64,000 nucleotides of DNA from Deltaproteobacteria bacterium (GTDB lineage: Bacteria; Myxococcota_A; UBA9042; DTJE01), in NCBI GenBank assembly GCA_029547805.1, contig JAKPOP010000016.1, positions 1-64,000 of the forward strand, read 5' to 3'. Below the pieces are notes generated by a model. It had not been told where the DNA came from. It was given only the letters and a program-made list of their open reading frames with translations, and made no database searches. Positions within the stretch are counted from its first letter, which is position 1; every line of letters starts with the position of its first letter. A program made the position numbers and the translations under genes. Below, in pieces: positions 53,460-62,104 of the stretch.

Positions 53460-54480
53460 CTCGGTCCTCTTCGTGACCCTGGCGGACCCCCGGGATCACC
53501 GACGGCTGGTCCGACTGGCGTCGGAACACCTCCGGTTGCTGGACGACATCGGTCAGGTCGGCGACGACCGCTGGGGCATCCTGCTCCCCGAAACGTCCCT
53601 CGAGGGGGCCCGGACGTTGGAGCATCGCCTGCTGGAACAGGCCCGCCAGGCGTCGATTCCCTGTTCGATCAAGTCCTACGCCTACGGGGGACTCTGCGAG
53701 ACGCCGGACCGCTGCGGACAGATGACCTGCTCGGGGAACTGCCTCGCCCGGGGCGTTCCCCGGGGAACCCCTCCAGGAGTCGCCGGTCACTCCCCGATGC
53801 CCCAACCTTCCCGGACGTCACCCGACTCCGGCGAGACGCTTCCCAGCCCCCCGTCGAGCATCTTTCGACTGCTGGCCCCTCCGATTCCCCCCTGGAAACG
53901 GGTGCTGGACATCCTGGGGGCATCCGCAATGCTCGTATTGCTGTCGCCCATCTTCCTGCTGGCCGCCATTGCGGTGCGCCTCTCGTCGCCGGGTCCCATC
54001 ATCTTCCGGCAGCAGCGGGTCGGCCTGGGGGGCCGGGTGTTCTGGTTCTACAAGTTCCGATCGATGTACGTCGATGCAGAGCAGCGGAAGAAGGACCTGG
54101 AACACCTCAACGAGGCCCAGGGACCCGTGTTCAAGATCGCCCGGGACCCCCGGATCACCCCGGTCGGGCGCTTCCTCAGGGTCACCAGCATCGACGAGTT
54201 GCCCCAGTTATGGAACGTCCTCCGGGGGGACATGTCCCTGGTGGGCCCGCGACCGCCGATTCCCGACGAGGTGCGGCGCTATGCCCCCTGGCACCGGCGA
54301 CGCCTGGAGGTCCCCGGCGGCCTGACCTGCATCTGGCAGGTCAGCGGGCGATGCGACATCCCCTTCGAGGACTGGATGCGGATGGACCTCCAGTACGCCC
54401 GCAGGCAGTCCCTGGCGACGGACCTGGCCCTGCTCTGGAAGACCGTCGGGGCGGTCCTGTCCCGCCGAGGAGCAAGGTAG
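53434..54480 (+). CDS. Bacterial sugar transferase, 5' end cut by the IS
   Basis: The C-terminal 200 residues are a complete initiating sugar-phosphate transferase (WcaJ/PglC-like): KRVLDILGASAMLVLLSPIFLLAAIAVRL is the membrane helix, then FRQQRVGLGGRVFWFYKFRSM, SIDELPQLWNVLRGDMSLVGPRP and LTCIWQVSGR. Such enzymes load the first sugar onto undecaprenyl phosphate. Residues of about 10-75 resemble a degenerate GGDEF-like domain found ahead of some sugar transferases (VGDDRWGILLPETS). The frame runs back into the IS right end, its only start codons are GTG with no proper ribosome site, and the N-terminal domain begins abruptly. The original start has therefore probably been lost. It is six bases from the next radical SAM gene. 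Confidence 0.8.
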   Translation: MSREPGAVHSVLFVTLADPRDHRRLVRLASEHLRLLDDIGQVGDDRWGILLPETSLEGARTLEHRLLEQARQASIPCSIKSYAYGGLCETPDRCGQMTCSGNCLARGVPRGTPPGVAGHSPMPQPSRTSPDSGETLPSPPSSIFRLLAPPIPPWKRVLDILGASAMLVLLSPIFLLAAIAVRLSSPGPIIFRQQRVGLGGRVFWFYKFRSMYVDAEQRKKDLEHLNEAQGPVFKIARDPRITPVGRFLRVTSIDELPQLWNVLRGDMSLVGPRPPIPDEVRRYAPWHRRRLEVPGGLTCIWQVSGRCDIPFEDWMRMDLQYARRQSLATDLALLWKTVGAVLSRRGAR

Positions 54481-54486
54481 GGAACG

Positions 54487-55944
54487 ATGCGCCTGCTGCT
54501 CGTGAACACCAACACCTGCCGGGATCCCTACCCGGTGGCCCCCCTGGGCGTCTGCCTGCTGGCCTCGGCCCTCCGAGACGAGGCCGAGGTCCAGGTCTTC
54601 GATGGCACCTTCCGGGGCAATGAGGGACTGCGAGAGACCCTGGAGGCCTTCCGACCTGATCTGGTGGGCCTGTCGGTGCGCAATGTCGATGACCTGGTCC
54701 CCCAGGCGGGGACCTTCTTCCTCGATGAGGTCCGGCGAACCTTCCTGGACCCCCTGCGAGACGCACGAGTTCCCCTGGTGCTGGGAGGCAGCGCCTTCAG
54801 CCTGTTCCCGATGGCCCTGATGCAGGCCTGGCAGGCGGACTACGGCGTCGTCGGGGAAGGGGAAGGCCCGATGAGGGACCTCCTGAGGGCCCTGGACCGG
54901 GGAGAGGACCCCCGAGGCATTCCGGGCCTCCTGGTCGCCGGAGACCGGGAGTTCCGGCCTCAGCGATCGCCTCCGTCCCCAGGGCGGCTCTCCCTCCCCT
55001 TCTCGGAGGTGGACCGGCACATCGACTTCACTCCCTACCGGGTCCTGGGTGCCTATCCCATCCAGGCCAGGCGGGGGTGCAACCACCGGTGCATCTACTG
55101 CACCTATCCCGCGCTGGAGGGCCATCGGCATCGCCTGCGGGACCCCGACGAGATCGCCCGGGAGATCGCCGAGGCCGCTGCCCGGCTTCCGGGAGTCACC
55201 TTCGAGTTCGTGGACAGCACCTTCAACGACCCCCAGGGTCATGCGGAGGCCATCTGCCGGGCCCTGATCCGGCGCGGTCCCAGAGTCCGCCTCCGAACGA
55301 TGGGGGTCAATCCGGGACACGTGACCGACGAGTTGATCGACCTGATGCAGCAGGCCGGCTTCGCCCAGATCGACTGCACCCCCGACTCGGCCTCCCCCCG
55401 GATGATCCGGGCCATGGGCAAGAACTTCTCCTGGGAGGATCTGGTCCGAGCAGCCCGGACCATCCGGGACCGGGGCATGCCCACGACCTGGTTCTTTCTG
55501 TTCGGGGGACCCGGGGAGACCGCCGAGACCATCCAGGAGACCCTTGACTTCATCGACCGGGAGGTCTCGCCGGAGGACCTGGTGCTGATGGCCATCGGGC
55601 TCCGGATCTATCCCGGGACGCCCCTGCACCGAGCGGCGATCCGCGAGGGCATCGTGACCCCGGACGAGGACCTGCTGGCGCCCCGGTTCTACATCTCACC
55701 GGCCCTGGGCCATGACCGGATCCGGGACATGCTGAAGGAGGCCGCGGCGGTCCGTCCCCACTGCCTTCCACCGGGCGAGAACCGCCCGGATCCCGCGATG
55801 CTGCAACAGGCCATCGCCATGAGACGGCAACAGGGCCTGACGGAGCCGATGTTCCGGACGCTGCTGCGGATCCGGCGTTCGTGGCCCCGCTTTGCCCGCG
55901 TTCCGATGCCCGGGCATGCCCCGGTGGCAGACGTCACGAGATGA
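54487..55944 (+). CDS. B12-binding domain radical SAM protein
   Basis: The 485-residue product has a cobalamin-binding-like N-terminal domain (residues 1-150, PLGVCLLASAL and LVLGGSAFSLFP) and a radical SAM core with the cluster motif RRGCNHRCIYCTYP (about 197-210). Later segments include FEFVDSTFNDPQGHAE and FFLFGGPGETAETIQETLDFI. Relatives rearrange, methylate or thiolate natural products and lipids; the substrate here is unknown. It lies behind the sugar transferase gene and its last 11 bases overlap the convergent radical SAM gene. Confidence 0.82.
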   Translation: MRLLLVNTNTCRDPYPVAPLGVCLLASALRDEAEVQVFDGTFRGNEGLRETLEAFRPDLVGLSVRNVDDLVPQAGTFFLDEVRRTFLDPLRDARVPLVLGGSAFSLFPMALMQAWQADYGVVGEGEGPMRDLLRALDRGEDPRGIPGLLVAGDREFRPQRSPPSPGRLSLPFSEVDRHIDFTPYRVLGAYPIQARRGCNHRCIYCTYPALEGHRHRLRDPDEIAREIAEAAARLPGVTFEFVDSTFNDPQGHAEAICRALIRRGPRVRLRTMGVNPGHVTDELIDLMQQAGFAQIDCTPDSASPRMIRAMGKNFSWEDLVRAARTIRDRGMPTTWFFLFGGPGETAETIQETLDFIDREVSPEDLVLMAIGLRIYPGTPLHRAAIREGIVTPDEDLLAPRFYISPALGHDRIRDMLKEAAAVRPHCLPPGENRPDPAMLQQAIAMRRQQGLTEPMFRTLLRIRRSWPRFARVPMPGHAPVADVTR

Positions 55945-57280
55945 CGTGCTCCCCGGCCCGGATGCCCCAGAGGGCCCCCGTCTCCCGGTAGAACCGGTCC
56001 AGGGGCAGGCGGGTCCGCAAGACGCAGTTGAAGAAGTTGTAGCGGGCCAGGTCGAAATCGACGATCCGGTCCCGCATCTGCCGGTGCAGGGCCGTGCCCG
56101 GCATGGGAGTCAGCACCGTGTAGCCCGCATAGGCCGTCTGGTGGGCCGCGGCGAACTCCGCCAGGGCCTGGAAGTCCGGGAGATCCCAGTCGGGGTCCAC
56201 GACGTAGTTGGCCCGGAGCAGGATGCCGTGGTCGGCGAAGACCCGGAGTCCCTCGGTGATGTGGTCGGGGGTCAGGGCCTTCTGGTAGCGCCGGAGGTCC
56301 TCGGGACGAGGGGACTCGACTCCGGTGATCACCACCCGGAGGCCCGCCCGGGCCAGGCGGCCGATCAGGTCCGGATGGCGGGCCGCCGTGTCCAGGCGGA
56401 TGTCCATCACCAGGGCCTTCCGGATCCCTTCGGCCTCGATCCGGTCCAGCAGGGCGTGGGTCCAGGGGATGTCCACCACGGTGTTGGCGTCGGCCAACCG
56501 GACCACCTCGTACTCGTCCAGCAGGCGCATCTCCTCGACGATGCTGTCGATGGACCGCAGGAAATACCCCCCCTGGCGCTGGGGCCAGATGCTGCAGAAG
56601 GAGCACCGCGAGGTGCATCCCAGGGAGGTGTAGAGGTAGGTGACCGGCCGGGGGTCCCCCCCGACGGTGTAACTGGCCATCCAGGGCCGCAGGTAGGACC
56701 GGTCCGGCACCAGGAAGTCCCGCCCGGCAGGGTCCACCGGCGGCGGCGGTCCCGGCATCGGCTGCAGGCGACCGGACCTCCGGAACCGGACCCCGGGCAC
56801 GTCGGCGGTCCGCCCCCGGGTCCGCAGGGACCGCAGCAGGTCCCGGAAGACCAGGGCCCCGTCGCCGGGGATCAGGACATCCACGTCCGGGTGGTCGTAG
56901 TCCTCGGGGCAGAGGGTGGGGTGCAGGCCGCCGGCGACGGTCAGGATGTCCGGGTCCACGGACCGGGCTGCCCGGAAGACCTCCATGCCCGCCGGATGCT
57001 CCGAGGCGATGAAGGTCACCCCCACGACGTCCGCCGGGTGGTCCCGGAGCCAGGCGACCATCCACTCGAAGACCGGAGGCGACTCCGGACGGAGGTCGTA
57101 CTCGCCCTTGAGGTCCAGGAAGGTCACATCGGCCTCTTCCCGGGCCGCCACGGCCACGGTCAACAGGCCCAGGGGCGGTCCCACGAGCCGGGTGTGGACG
57201 AACCGGCGGACCGCCTCCGGGGCATGGTCCCGGAGGGCGTTGTGCGGGGACCGGGGGGGGTTGACCAGCAGCACCTTCAT
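55934..57280 (-). CDS. B12-binding domain radical SAM protein, last gene of the acyl-assembly operon
   Basis: The 448-residue product begins MKVLLVNPPRSP, the usual start of cobalamin-dependent radical SAM proteins. Residues 1-160 form the B12-binding-like domain with LTVAGGLHPTLCPEDYD. The cluster motif is SLGCTSRCSFCSIWPQ (about 214-229), followed by IRLDTAARHPDLIGRLARAGLR and VLTPMPGTALHRQM. The start overlaps the upstream enoyl-CoA hydratase gene by ATGA. This suggests it acts on the acyl or polyketide product of the operon, for example by methylation or C-C rearrangement (inference). Confidence 0.83.
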   Translation of the reverse strand: MKVLLVNPPRSPHNALRDHAPEAVRRFVHTRLVGPPLGLLTVAVAAREEADVTFLDLKGEYDLRPESPPVFEWMVAWLRDHPADVVGVTFIASEHPAGMEVFRAARSVDPDILTVAGGLHPTLCPEDYDHPDVDVLIPGDGALVFRDLLRSLRTRGRTADVPGVRFRRSGRLQPMPGPPPPVDPAGRDFLVPDRSYLRPWMASYTVGGDPRPVTYLYTSLGCTSRCSFCSIWPQRQGGYFLRSIDSIVEEMRLLDEYEVVRLADANTVVDIPWTHALLDRIEAEGIRKALVMDIRLDTAARHPDLIGRLARAGLRVVITGVESPRPEDLRRYQKALTPDHITEGLRVFADHGILLRANYVVDPDWDLPDFQALAEFAAAHQTAYAGYTVLTPMPGTALHRQMRDRIVDFDLARYNFFNCVLRTRLPLDRFYRETGALWGIRAGEHVIS

Positions 57281-57870
57281 CGCACGATCCCCCGCTGCAG
57301 GCGATGGATGGCCTCCCGGGCCAGCAGAGGCCCCTGCCCTCTTGCCACCACGCCATCGACCAGGCCCATCTGGACTGCCTCCTCGGCGTCCACCAGCCTC
57401 CCGGTCAGCATCAGGTCCAGGGCCCGGGAGGTCCCGACCCGGCGGGTCACCCGCCAGGTTCCCCCACAGCCGGGCATGACCCCGAAGGATGCCTCGGGAC
57501 ACCCCAGCATGGCCCCCGGGGCGGCCAGGACCAACCGGGCGCAGAGGGCCAGTTCCAGGCCGCTGCCCAGGCAGGCGCCCTCGACCCAGGCCACCACTGG
57601 AAACGGGAGGTCCTCGATGGCCGAGAAGAGGTCCCGGTGGCGGGTGATGGAGGCCCGGTCCTGCCAGAAGGGCCGCAGGGCGTCCCGGTCGGCCCCCGCC
57701 GAGAAGTGCCTCCCCCGTCCCCGGATCAACAGTCCCGCCACCCTCCGGTCCTGGACCGCCTCCAGGGCCACCTCCAGGCTCTCGAAGAACCCCGGGTCCA
57801 TCAGGTTCCCCGGCGGCGCGTCGAGCCACCAGGTCTCGATGCCGTCCCGGACCTCCCGCCCGATCCTCAT
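57277..57870 (-). CDS. Enoyl-CoA hydratase/isomerase family protein (short)
   Basis: The 197-residue product is a crotonase-fold protein lacking much of the usual C-terminal trimerisation helices (family about 260). HFSAGADRDAL gives the acyl-CoA oxyanion region. GSGLELALCA and LGCPEASFGVMPGCGGTW retain both Glu residues of classical hydratases. It is a distant paralogue of the hydratase at 58211-58930 and overlaps genes on both sides by ATGA. It probably hydrates or dehydrates an acyl chain, with ACP or CoA as carrier. Confidence 0.82.
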   Translation of the reverse strand: MRIGREVRDGIETWWLDAPPGNLMDPGFFESLEVALEAVQDRRVAGLLIRGRGRHFSAGADRDALRPFWQDRASITRHRDLFSAIEDLPFPVVAWVEGACLGSGLELALCARLVLAAPGAMLGCPEASFGVMPGCGGTWRVTRRVGTSRALDLMLTGRLVDAEEAVQMGLVDGVVARGQGPLLAREAIHRLQRGIVR

Positions 57871-58214
57871 CGCGGCCCCTCCGGCCCGACGGCCAGCCCG
57901 CAGGCGGTATCCCTGGAGTGGCTGATCGAGATCCGCACCTCTCGGAAGATCTCCGGTTCTCCCGGGACTTCCCCGGCGATGCGGGGGGCCCCGTTCTCGG
58001 CCCCGACGATCCGGAAGTCCCGGGGATGGCAGGACAGGTCCCAGGTCTGCCACAGGCGCACCAGGGCCTCCTTCAGGGCCATTCGTCCGGCCCAGGTCCG
58101 GATCGGAGCCCCCTCCAGGGACGCCGCCTCCCGGTCGTCGAAGTACCGGGACCGTTCCCGGGCCAGGAGGTCCTGGGCCTCGACGATGGGAAGGGTGCAC
58201 AGGACGGCCCTCAC
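57867..58214 (-). CDS. Small 4'-phosphopantetheinyl transferase-like protein (AcpS-type)
   Basis: The 115-residue product has the two signatures of holo-ACP synthases: RTWAGRMALKEALVRLW (Glu-Ala core, metal and CoA binding) and ISISHSRDTACGLAV. The N-terminal Asp-containing motif of AcpS is not obvious, so assignment rests on the second half. It would attach phosphopantetheine to the carrier protein of this pathway. The GTG at 58214 overlaps the upstream stop (GTGA). Confidence 0.7.
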   Translation of the reverse strand: MRAVLCTLPIVEAQDLLARERSRYFDDREAASLEGAPIRTWAGRMALKEALVRLWQTWDLSCHPRDFRIVGAENGAPRIAGEVPGEPEIFREVRISISHSRDTACGLAVGPEGPR

Positions 58215-58930
58215 GTGGCCACCTCCCGGGCCAGTTCCAGGAAGAGCTCGGTCTCCCGCCGGAGGGCCTCCTCCCGAGGCCGACGCCAGGCATTCCCCAC
58301 GGACTCCAGGATGGCCCGGACCTGCAGCGGGGTCCGGTCCGAGACCCACCGGCGAACCAGCCCCCGGGCCTCCTCCTCCAGGCGACCGGCCGGCACCACG
58401 GCGTCCACCAGCCCCCACTCCAGGGCCTCCTCGGCACCGATCAGCCGTCCGGTCAGGATCCACTCGACCCGGCGACTCCGGGAGATCCGGTTCCCCAGTT
58501 CCAGGGTCCCCCCGAGGCCCGGCATCAGTCCCAGGTCCGATTCCGGGAATCCCAGCATCGCGCCGGAGGCGGCCACCCGGGCATGGCAGGCCAGCGCGAT
58601 CTCCAGCCCGGCCCCCAGGCACTGTCCGGAGATCGCCGCGACCACAGGCACCGGGGCATCCCGGATCCGGTCCAGCAGGGCCTTTCCGGCGTCCAGGGAC
58701 CGTGCCAGGGACTCGGGGTCCGGCAGGCGTTGCCGCAGGGCCTCCAGGTCCGCACCCCCACAAAAATGCCGTCCGGACCCGACCAGCACGATGCCCCGGA
58801 TTCCCTCCTGGCCCCAGAACGCCTCCAGACGTCCCGGGTCCACGAAGACCGGGTCGTCCAGGGTGTTCCGGGGCGGGCGATCCAGCACGATCCGCCCCAG
58901 GTCCCCGTCCCGTTCCAGCCGCACCTCCAT
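58211..58930 (-). CDS. Enoyl-CoA hydratase/isomerase family protein
   Basis: The 239-residue crotonase-fold protein has IVLDRPPRNTLDD, HFCGGADLEAL for the oxyanion hole, GAGLEIALACHARVAA with the first catalytic Glu and LGFPESDLGLMPGLGGT with the second. The ATG at 58930 has a GGGGGGA site; a TTG at 58957 is an in-frame alternative. With the dehydrogenase upstream it could carry out the dehydration step of an acyl-extension cycle. Confidence 0.86.
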   Translation of the reverse strand: MEVRLERDGDLGRIVLDRPPRNTLDDPVFVDPGRLEAFWGQEGIRGIVLVGSGRHFCGGADLEALRQRLPDPESLARSLDAGKALLDRIRDAPVPVVAAISGQCLGAGLEIALACHARVAASGAMLGFPESDLGLMPGLGGTLELGNRISRSRRVEWILTGRLIGAEEALEWGLVDAVVPAGRLEEEARGLVRRWVSDRTPLQVRAILESVGNAWRRPREEALRRETELFLELAREVAT

Positions 58931-58953
58931 CCCCGTCCCCCCGTTTCGACCCC

Positions 58954-60072
58954 TCAACCGCCCCGTCCCGGCTGGCGGACCTGCGGATCACCGAAAGGCC
59001 CGGCGTCCGGTCCCTCGGGCTCCGGGGGCCGCCACCAGGGCAGGCCCGTGTCCTGCCATCGTTCCTCGCAACGCCGCCGCCAGTCGAGGTCCCGGGACCC
59101 GGCAGGAGGCCAGGAGGCTCCCAACAGGCCCCCCAGGGCCACCACGAGGTCCTCCTCGCCCAGGATTCCCTGGTCCAGAGTGACCCGGCAGGTCCGCAGG
59201 AACAGGGCCGCGGCGTCCCGGGCCAGTTCCTCGGGACCTGCCCCCTCGGGGACCTGCGGCGCTGGTTCCCGGCAAGGGTCCCGGTCCTCCCCCGATCCCC
59301 AGCGACCCCGGCGGGCCCGGACTCGGAGGGCCGCCTCCAGTTCTTCGTAGGACCGGGCCTCCTCGGGCTCCATCCGCCGGCGGTAGGAGGCCACGGATCG
59401 GGCGATCGTCTCGGGGCCCACGGAGTCCATCAGGGCCAGAGGCCGCAGGCCCGGCCAGGCCCGTCCGAACGCCTCGTCCACCAGGGACGGCTCCAGGCCC
59501 CGGATCACCTGTCGAACCGCCCAGGCCTGGGACGGGAGCAGCAGCCGATTGACCGCCTGGGCGCACCGCGGCCCGATTTCGACGATGGGCCTCAGCCCCA
59601 GGAGGCCCGCGAGCGTCATGAGCCGCTGCCGGACCGGATCGCCGCAGCCCTCGGGCAGGACCACCTCGCAGAACCCCGTCAGCATCGTCGGGTAGAAGAG
59701 ATGCAGGCCCAGCGCCTCCGGGTGGATCTCCCAGGGGATCAAGGACGAGGTGTTGGTCAACACGATCCCGTTGGTCGCCCGAAAGGGCAGCCAGGACTCC
59801 AGCACCTGGCGCTTCGCCTCCAGGTCTTCCTCGACGGTCTCGTAGAGGACGTCGAAGGGACCCCCTGGGTCCATCCCCGGCAGCAGTCCCCGGACCGGCC
59901 CGACAGGGCCTCCGTCGGCCCGCAGGCGCCGGATGTCCCGGCCCAGGTGGGCCAGGCAGGCGGCCAGCCGGCCCTCATCCCGAGAGGCCACGGTGACATC
60001 CCAACCGGCCCCCAGGGCTGTCCGGGCCATGTCCCGCCCCATGCGTCCGGTGCCCAGGACCAGGATCCTCAT
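58954..60072 (-). CDS. 3-hydroxyacyl-CoA dehydrogenase-type NAD-binding protein
   Basis: The 372-residue product starts with a Rossmann motif (LGTGRMGRDMA) and has the catalytic His in LHLFYPTMLTGFCEVV. It also has the C-terminal NRLLLPSQAWAV and LALMDSVGPETIARS segments of 3HCDH enzymes. A Pro/Arg-rich insertion lies near residues 265-290. In this operon it may act as a ketoreductase replacing the usual FabG-type enzyme. It overlaps the acyltransferase gene by ATGA. Confidence 0.83.
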   Translation of the reverse strand: MRILVLGTGRMGRDMARTALGAGWDVTVASRDEGRLAACLAHLGRDIRRLRADGGPVGPVRGLLPGMDPGGPFDVLYETVEEDLEAKRQVLESWLPFRATNGIVLTNTSSLIPWEIHPEALGLHLFYPTMLTGFCEVVLPEGCGDPVRQRLMTLAGLLGLRPIVEIGPRCAQAVNRLLLPSQAWAVRQVIRGLEPSLVDEAFGRAWPGLRPLALMDSVGPETIARSVASYRRRMEPEEARSYEELEAALRVRARRGRWGSGEDRDPCREPAPQVPEGAGPEELARDAAALFLRTCRVTLDQGILGEEDLVVALGGLLGASWPPAGSRDLDWRRRCEERWQDTGLPWWRPPEPEGPDAGPFGDPQVRQPGRGG

Positions 60073-60974
60073 GGCAGGTCCTTCCAGTGGCGGGCACCCC
60101 ACCAGGGCCGGTCGTCGGGAAGCATCCGGGCCAGGGCCACCAGCGAGGATCCGACGCCGCACTCCAGGAATCCGGCAGCCTCCGACGCCGCCGCCACCGC
60201 CTGGGGCCACCGGACCGGCGAGCAGAGATTGTCCCGGACCAGGGCCAGGGCCTCCGGTGCCGTCCGGGCCAGACGACCATCCACCGGCGACCCGATGGGG
60301 ACCTCGGGGTCCCGCCAGGGCTCCCGGGCAGCGACCTCCGCCAGCCGGGCCGCGGCCCCGGCCAGCCGTACCGGGTGATGATAGGCCACCCGGTCGGTCC
60401 AGCGGATCGTCTTCAAGGCCCCCGCCTCCCGGGCCGAGGCCTCCAGGGAATCCAGGGAATCGGGAGTCCCGGCAACGACCAGGGACCAGGGGGCGTTGAC
60501 CAGGACCACCTGGACCCCCTCAGCCCCCGGCAGGGCCAGGACCTCGTCTTCTCCGAGGCCCACGATGCCCAGCATCCCCAGAGGGTCCGACTGATAGGCC
60601 TCCTGGACGAGGTCCCAGGCCACCCGGACCAGGGTGAGTCCCGAGGAGACCGGAAGGGCCCCGGCGGCCACCACCGCCCCATAGACCCCGAGGCTGTGAC
60701 CGAGCGTCGCGACCACCGGCACCCCGGCCTCCCGGACGACCTGGGCCGCGGCGATCCCGAAGGCCTGCAGGAAGACCTGCCGAGGTCCCTCCTCCAGCGC
60801 CATCGCCTGCTCCACGGACAGGCGTCGGAGATCGACCCCGACCACCGAGGAGGCGTCGGCAAGCACCGCATCGAAGATCGGCCGATGGGACTCCCGGAAG
60901 TCCTGCTCCGGACCCGATGGCTGCACGAAGGCCCCAGGGAATGCCAGGGCCACGGGTCCGCGAATCCCGTCCAC
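60069..60974 (-). CDS. Malonyl-CoA:ACP transacylase-like acyltransferase
   Basis: The 301-residue product has the FabD-type catalytic motif GHSLGVYG (Ser94), an upstream AFPGAFVQPSG in place of FPGQGSQ, and the catalytic His in VAYHHPVRL. The altered first motif may reflect an unusual extender or ACP. The start is GTG at 60974, two bases after the KAS III stop. It would load extender units onto the carrier protein. Confidence 0.85.
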   Translation of the reverse strand: MDGIRGPVALAFPGAFVQPSGPEQDFRESHRPIFDAVLADASSVVGVDLRRLSVEQAMALEEGPRQVFLQAFGIAAAQVVREAGVPVVATLGHSLGVYGAVVAAGALPVSSGLTLVRVAWDLVQEAYQSDPLGMLGIVGLGEDEVLALPGAEGVQVVLVNAPWSLVVAGTPDSLDSLEASAREAGALKTIRWTDRVAYHHPVRLAGAAARLAEVAAREPWRDPEVPIGSPVDGRLARTAPEALALVRDNLCSPVRWPQAVAAASEAAGFLECGVGSSLVALARMLPDDRPWWGARHWKDLP

Positions 60975-60976
60975 GA

Positions 60977-62104
60977 TCAGGCTCCGCCGTCACAGCGCCG
61001 CAGCACCCAGCCCGCCTGCATGAACTGGCTGACCTCCGTGACAAAGGAGGCCAGGCGACGTCCCGGGCCAAGTCCCGTCTCCCGCAGGAAGGCATCCATG
61101 GCCAGGAAGGTCATCGGCGGGCCCGCGTAGCCCATCCGGGCCATCCGCTGGTCGATGCGTTCCCGGGGAAACCCGATCCCCTGGAGTTCCGCGGCCACCG
61201 ACTCGACGATGTGCCGGGCCGGCAGGTTCACCTGGAGGTGGTCCACTGCCATGGGGTCGATGCCCGCCCGAGCCAGCATCCGCAGGTATCCCTTCAGGAA
61301 CACGCTGCCGCCGGGCTCCTGGAAGACCCCCGTGGCCAGTTCGTTCCGAAAGGTCTGGCGCAGGTGGTGGGCCGCCGCCTCGAACTCCTCCACCGGGTTC
61401 ATCCAGTAGGCCGGACGGTGGTTGAACATCAGCGACGGCCGGTTCCCGCCCACCGACTCCACGTAGGTGCACTCGACCTCGATCACCGGGCCCCGGGCCG
61501 GGGGATCGACCCCCAGCACCGCCGCGCCGGCCCCGTCGGACAGGAACCAGCGCAGGAACAGGGACTCCTTGTCCACCTTCTGCTGGTTGAAATACTCCGC
61601 CCGGAGTTCCGAGGACGAGATCCCGGCCGATACCGCCAGGGCCCGGTCGTAGTGGCCGTCGGCCAGCAGGTGGTGGGCCAGATAGAAGGCCTTGTAGGCC
61701 GACGTGCAGTTGGCGTGGATCGAGAACTCGGCACAGGAGTCGATCCCGAGGGCCTTCTGGATGCGCACCGAGGCCGTGGGCATCTGGTCCTGGTGAGCCG
61801 ACCCGTAGCAGAGGAGGTCCAGGTCCCCGGGGGTCATGCCTGCCGCCTCGAGGGCCTGGCGGGCGGCCTTCTCGGCCATCGTGACGTTGTCCTCGGTGAA
61901 CTGCCGAGTCCGGGGGTCCAGGGCGTAGTGGACCACCTCGATGTCCAGCAACTGGCGCATCACCGGGCCCATCTCCTCCATCCACCGGCGAATCCGGGGA
62001 GGGGCGTCCGTGAGGGGCCCCAGGACCTCCTGGGCCCGTTCCACCGGGATCGGATCCCCCGGAAGATGACGCCCGGTTCCGAGCAGGAAGACCTTGCGCC
62101 TCAT
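60977..62104 (-). CDS. 3-oxoacyl-ACP synthase III-like (KAS III) enzyme
   Basis: The 375-residue thiolase-fold protein has the nucleophile in IHANCTSAYKA (C133), with FLSDGAGAAVLG and GNRPSLMFNHRP segments and LQVNLPARHIVE near the His/Asn region. The last motif departs from the usual HQAN, so the catalytic His is uncertain. It probably starts chain assembly or performs a specialised condensation. It overlaps the KAS II gene by ATGA. Confidence 0.83.
   Translation of the reverse strand: MRRKVFLLGTGRHLPGDPIPVERAQEVLGPLTDAPPRIRRWMEEMGPVMRQLLDIEVVHYALDPRTRQFTEDNVTMAEKAARQALEAAGMTPGDLDLLCYGSAHQDQMPTASVRIQKALGIDSCAEFSIHANCTSAYKAFYLAHHLLADGHYDRALAVSAGISSSELRAEYFNQQKVDKESLFLRWFLSDGAGAAVLGVDPPARGPVIEVECTYVESVGGNRPSLMFNHRPAYWMNPVEEFEAAAHHLRQTFRNELATGVFQEPGGSVFLKGYLRMLARAGIDPMAVDHLQVNLPARHIVESVAAELQGIGFPRERIDQRMARMGYAGPPMTFLAMDAFLRETGLGPGRRLASFVTEVSQFMQAGWVLRRCDGGA

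Noticed and set aside
51940-53465. CTCGGT on both sides of the right IS as a target duplication
   Set aside because: Six bases is too long for typical IS3 duplications, and the left copy does not abut the inverted repeat. It is probably chance.
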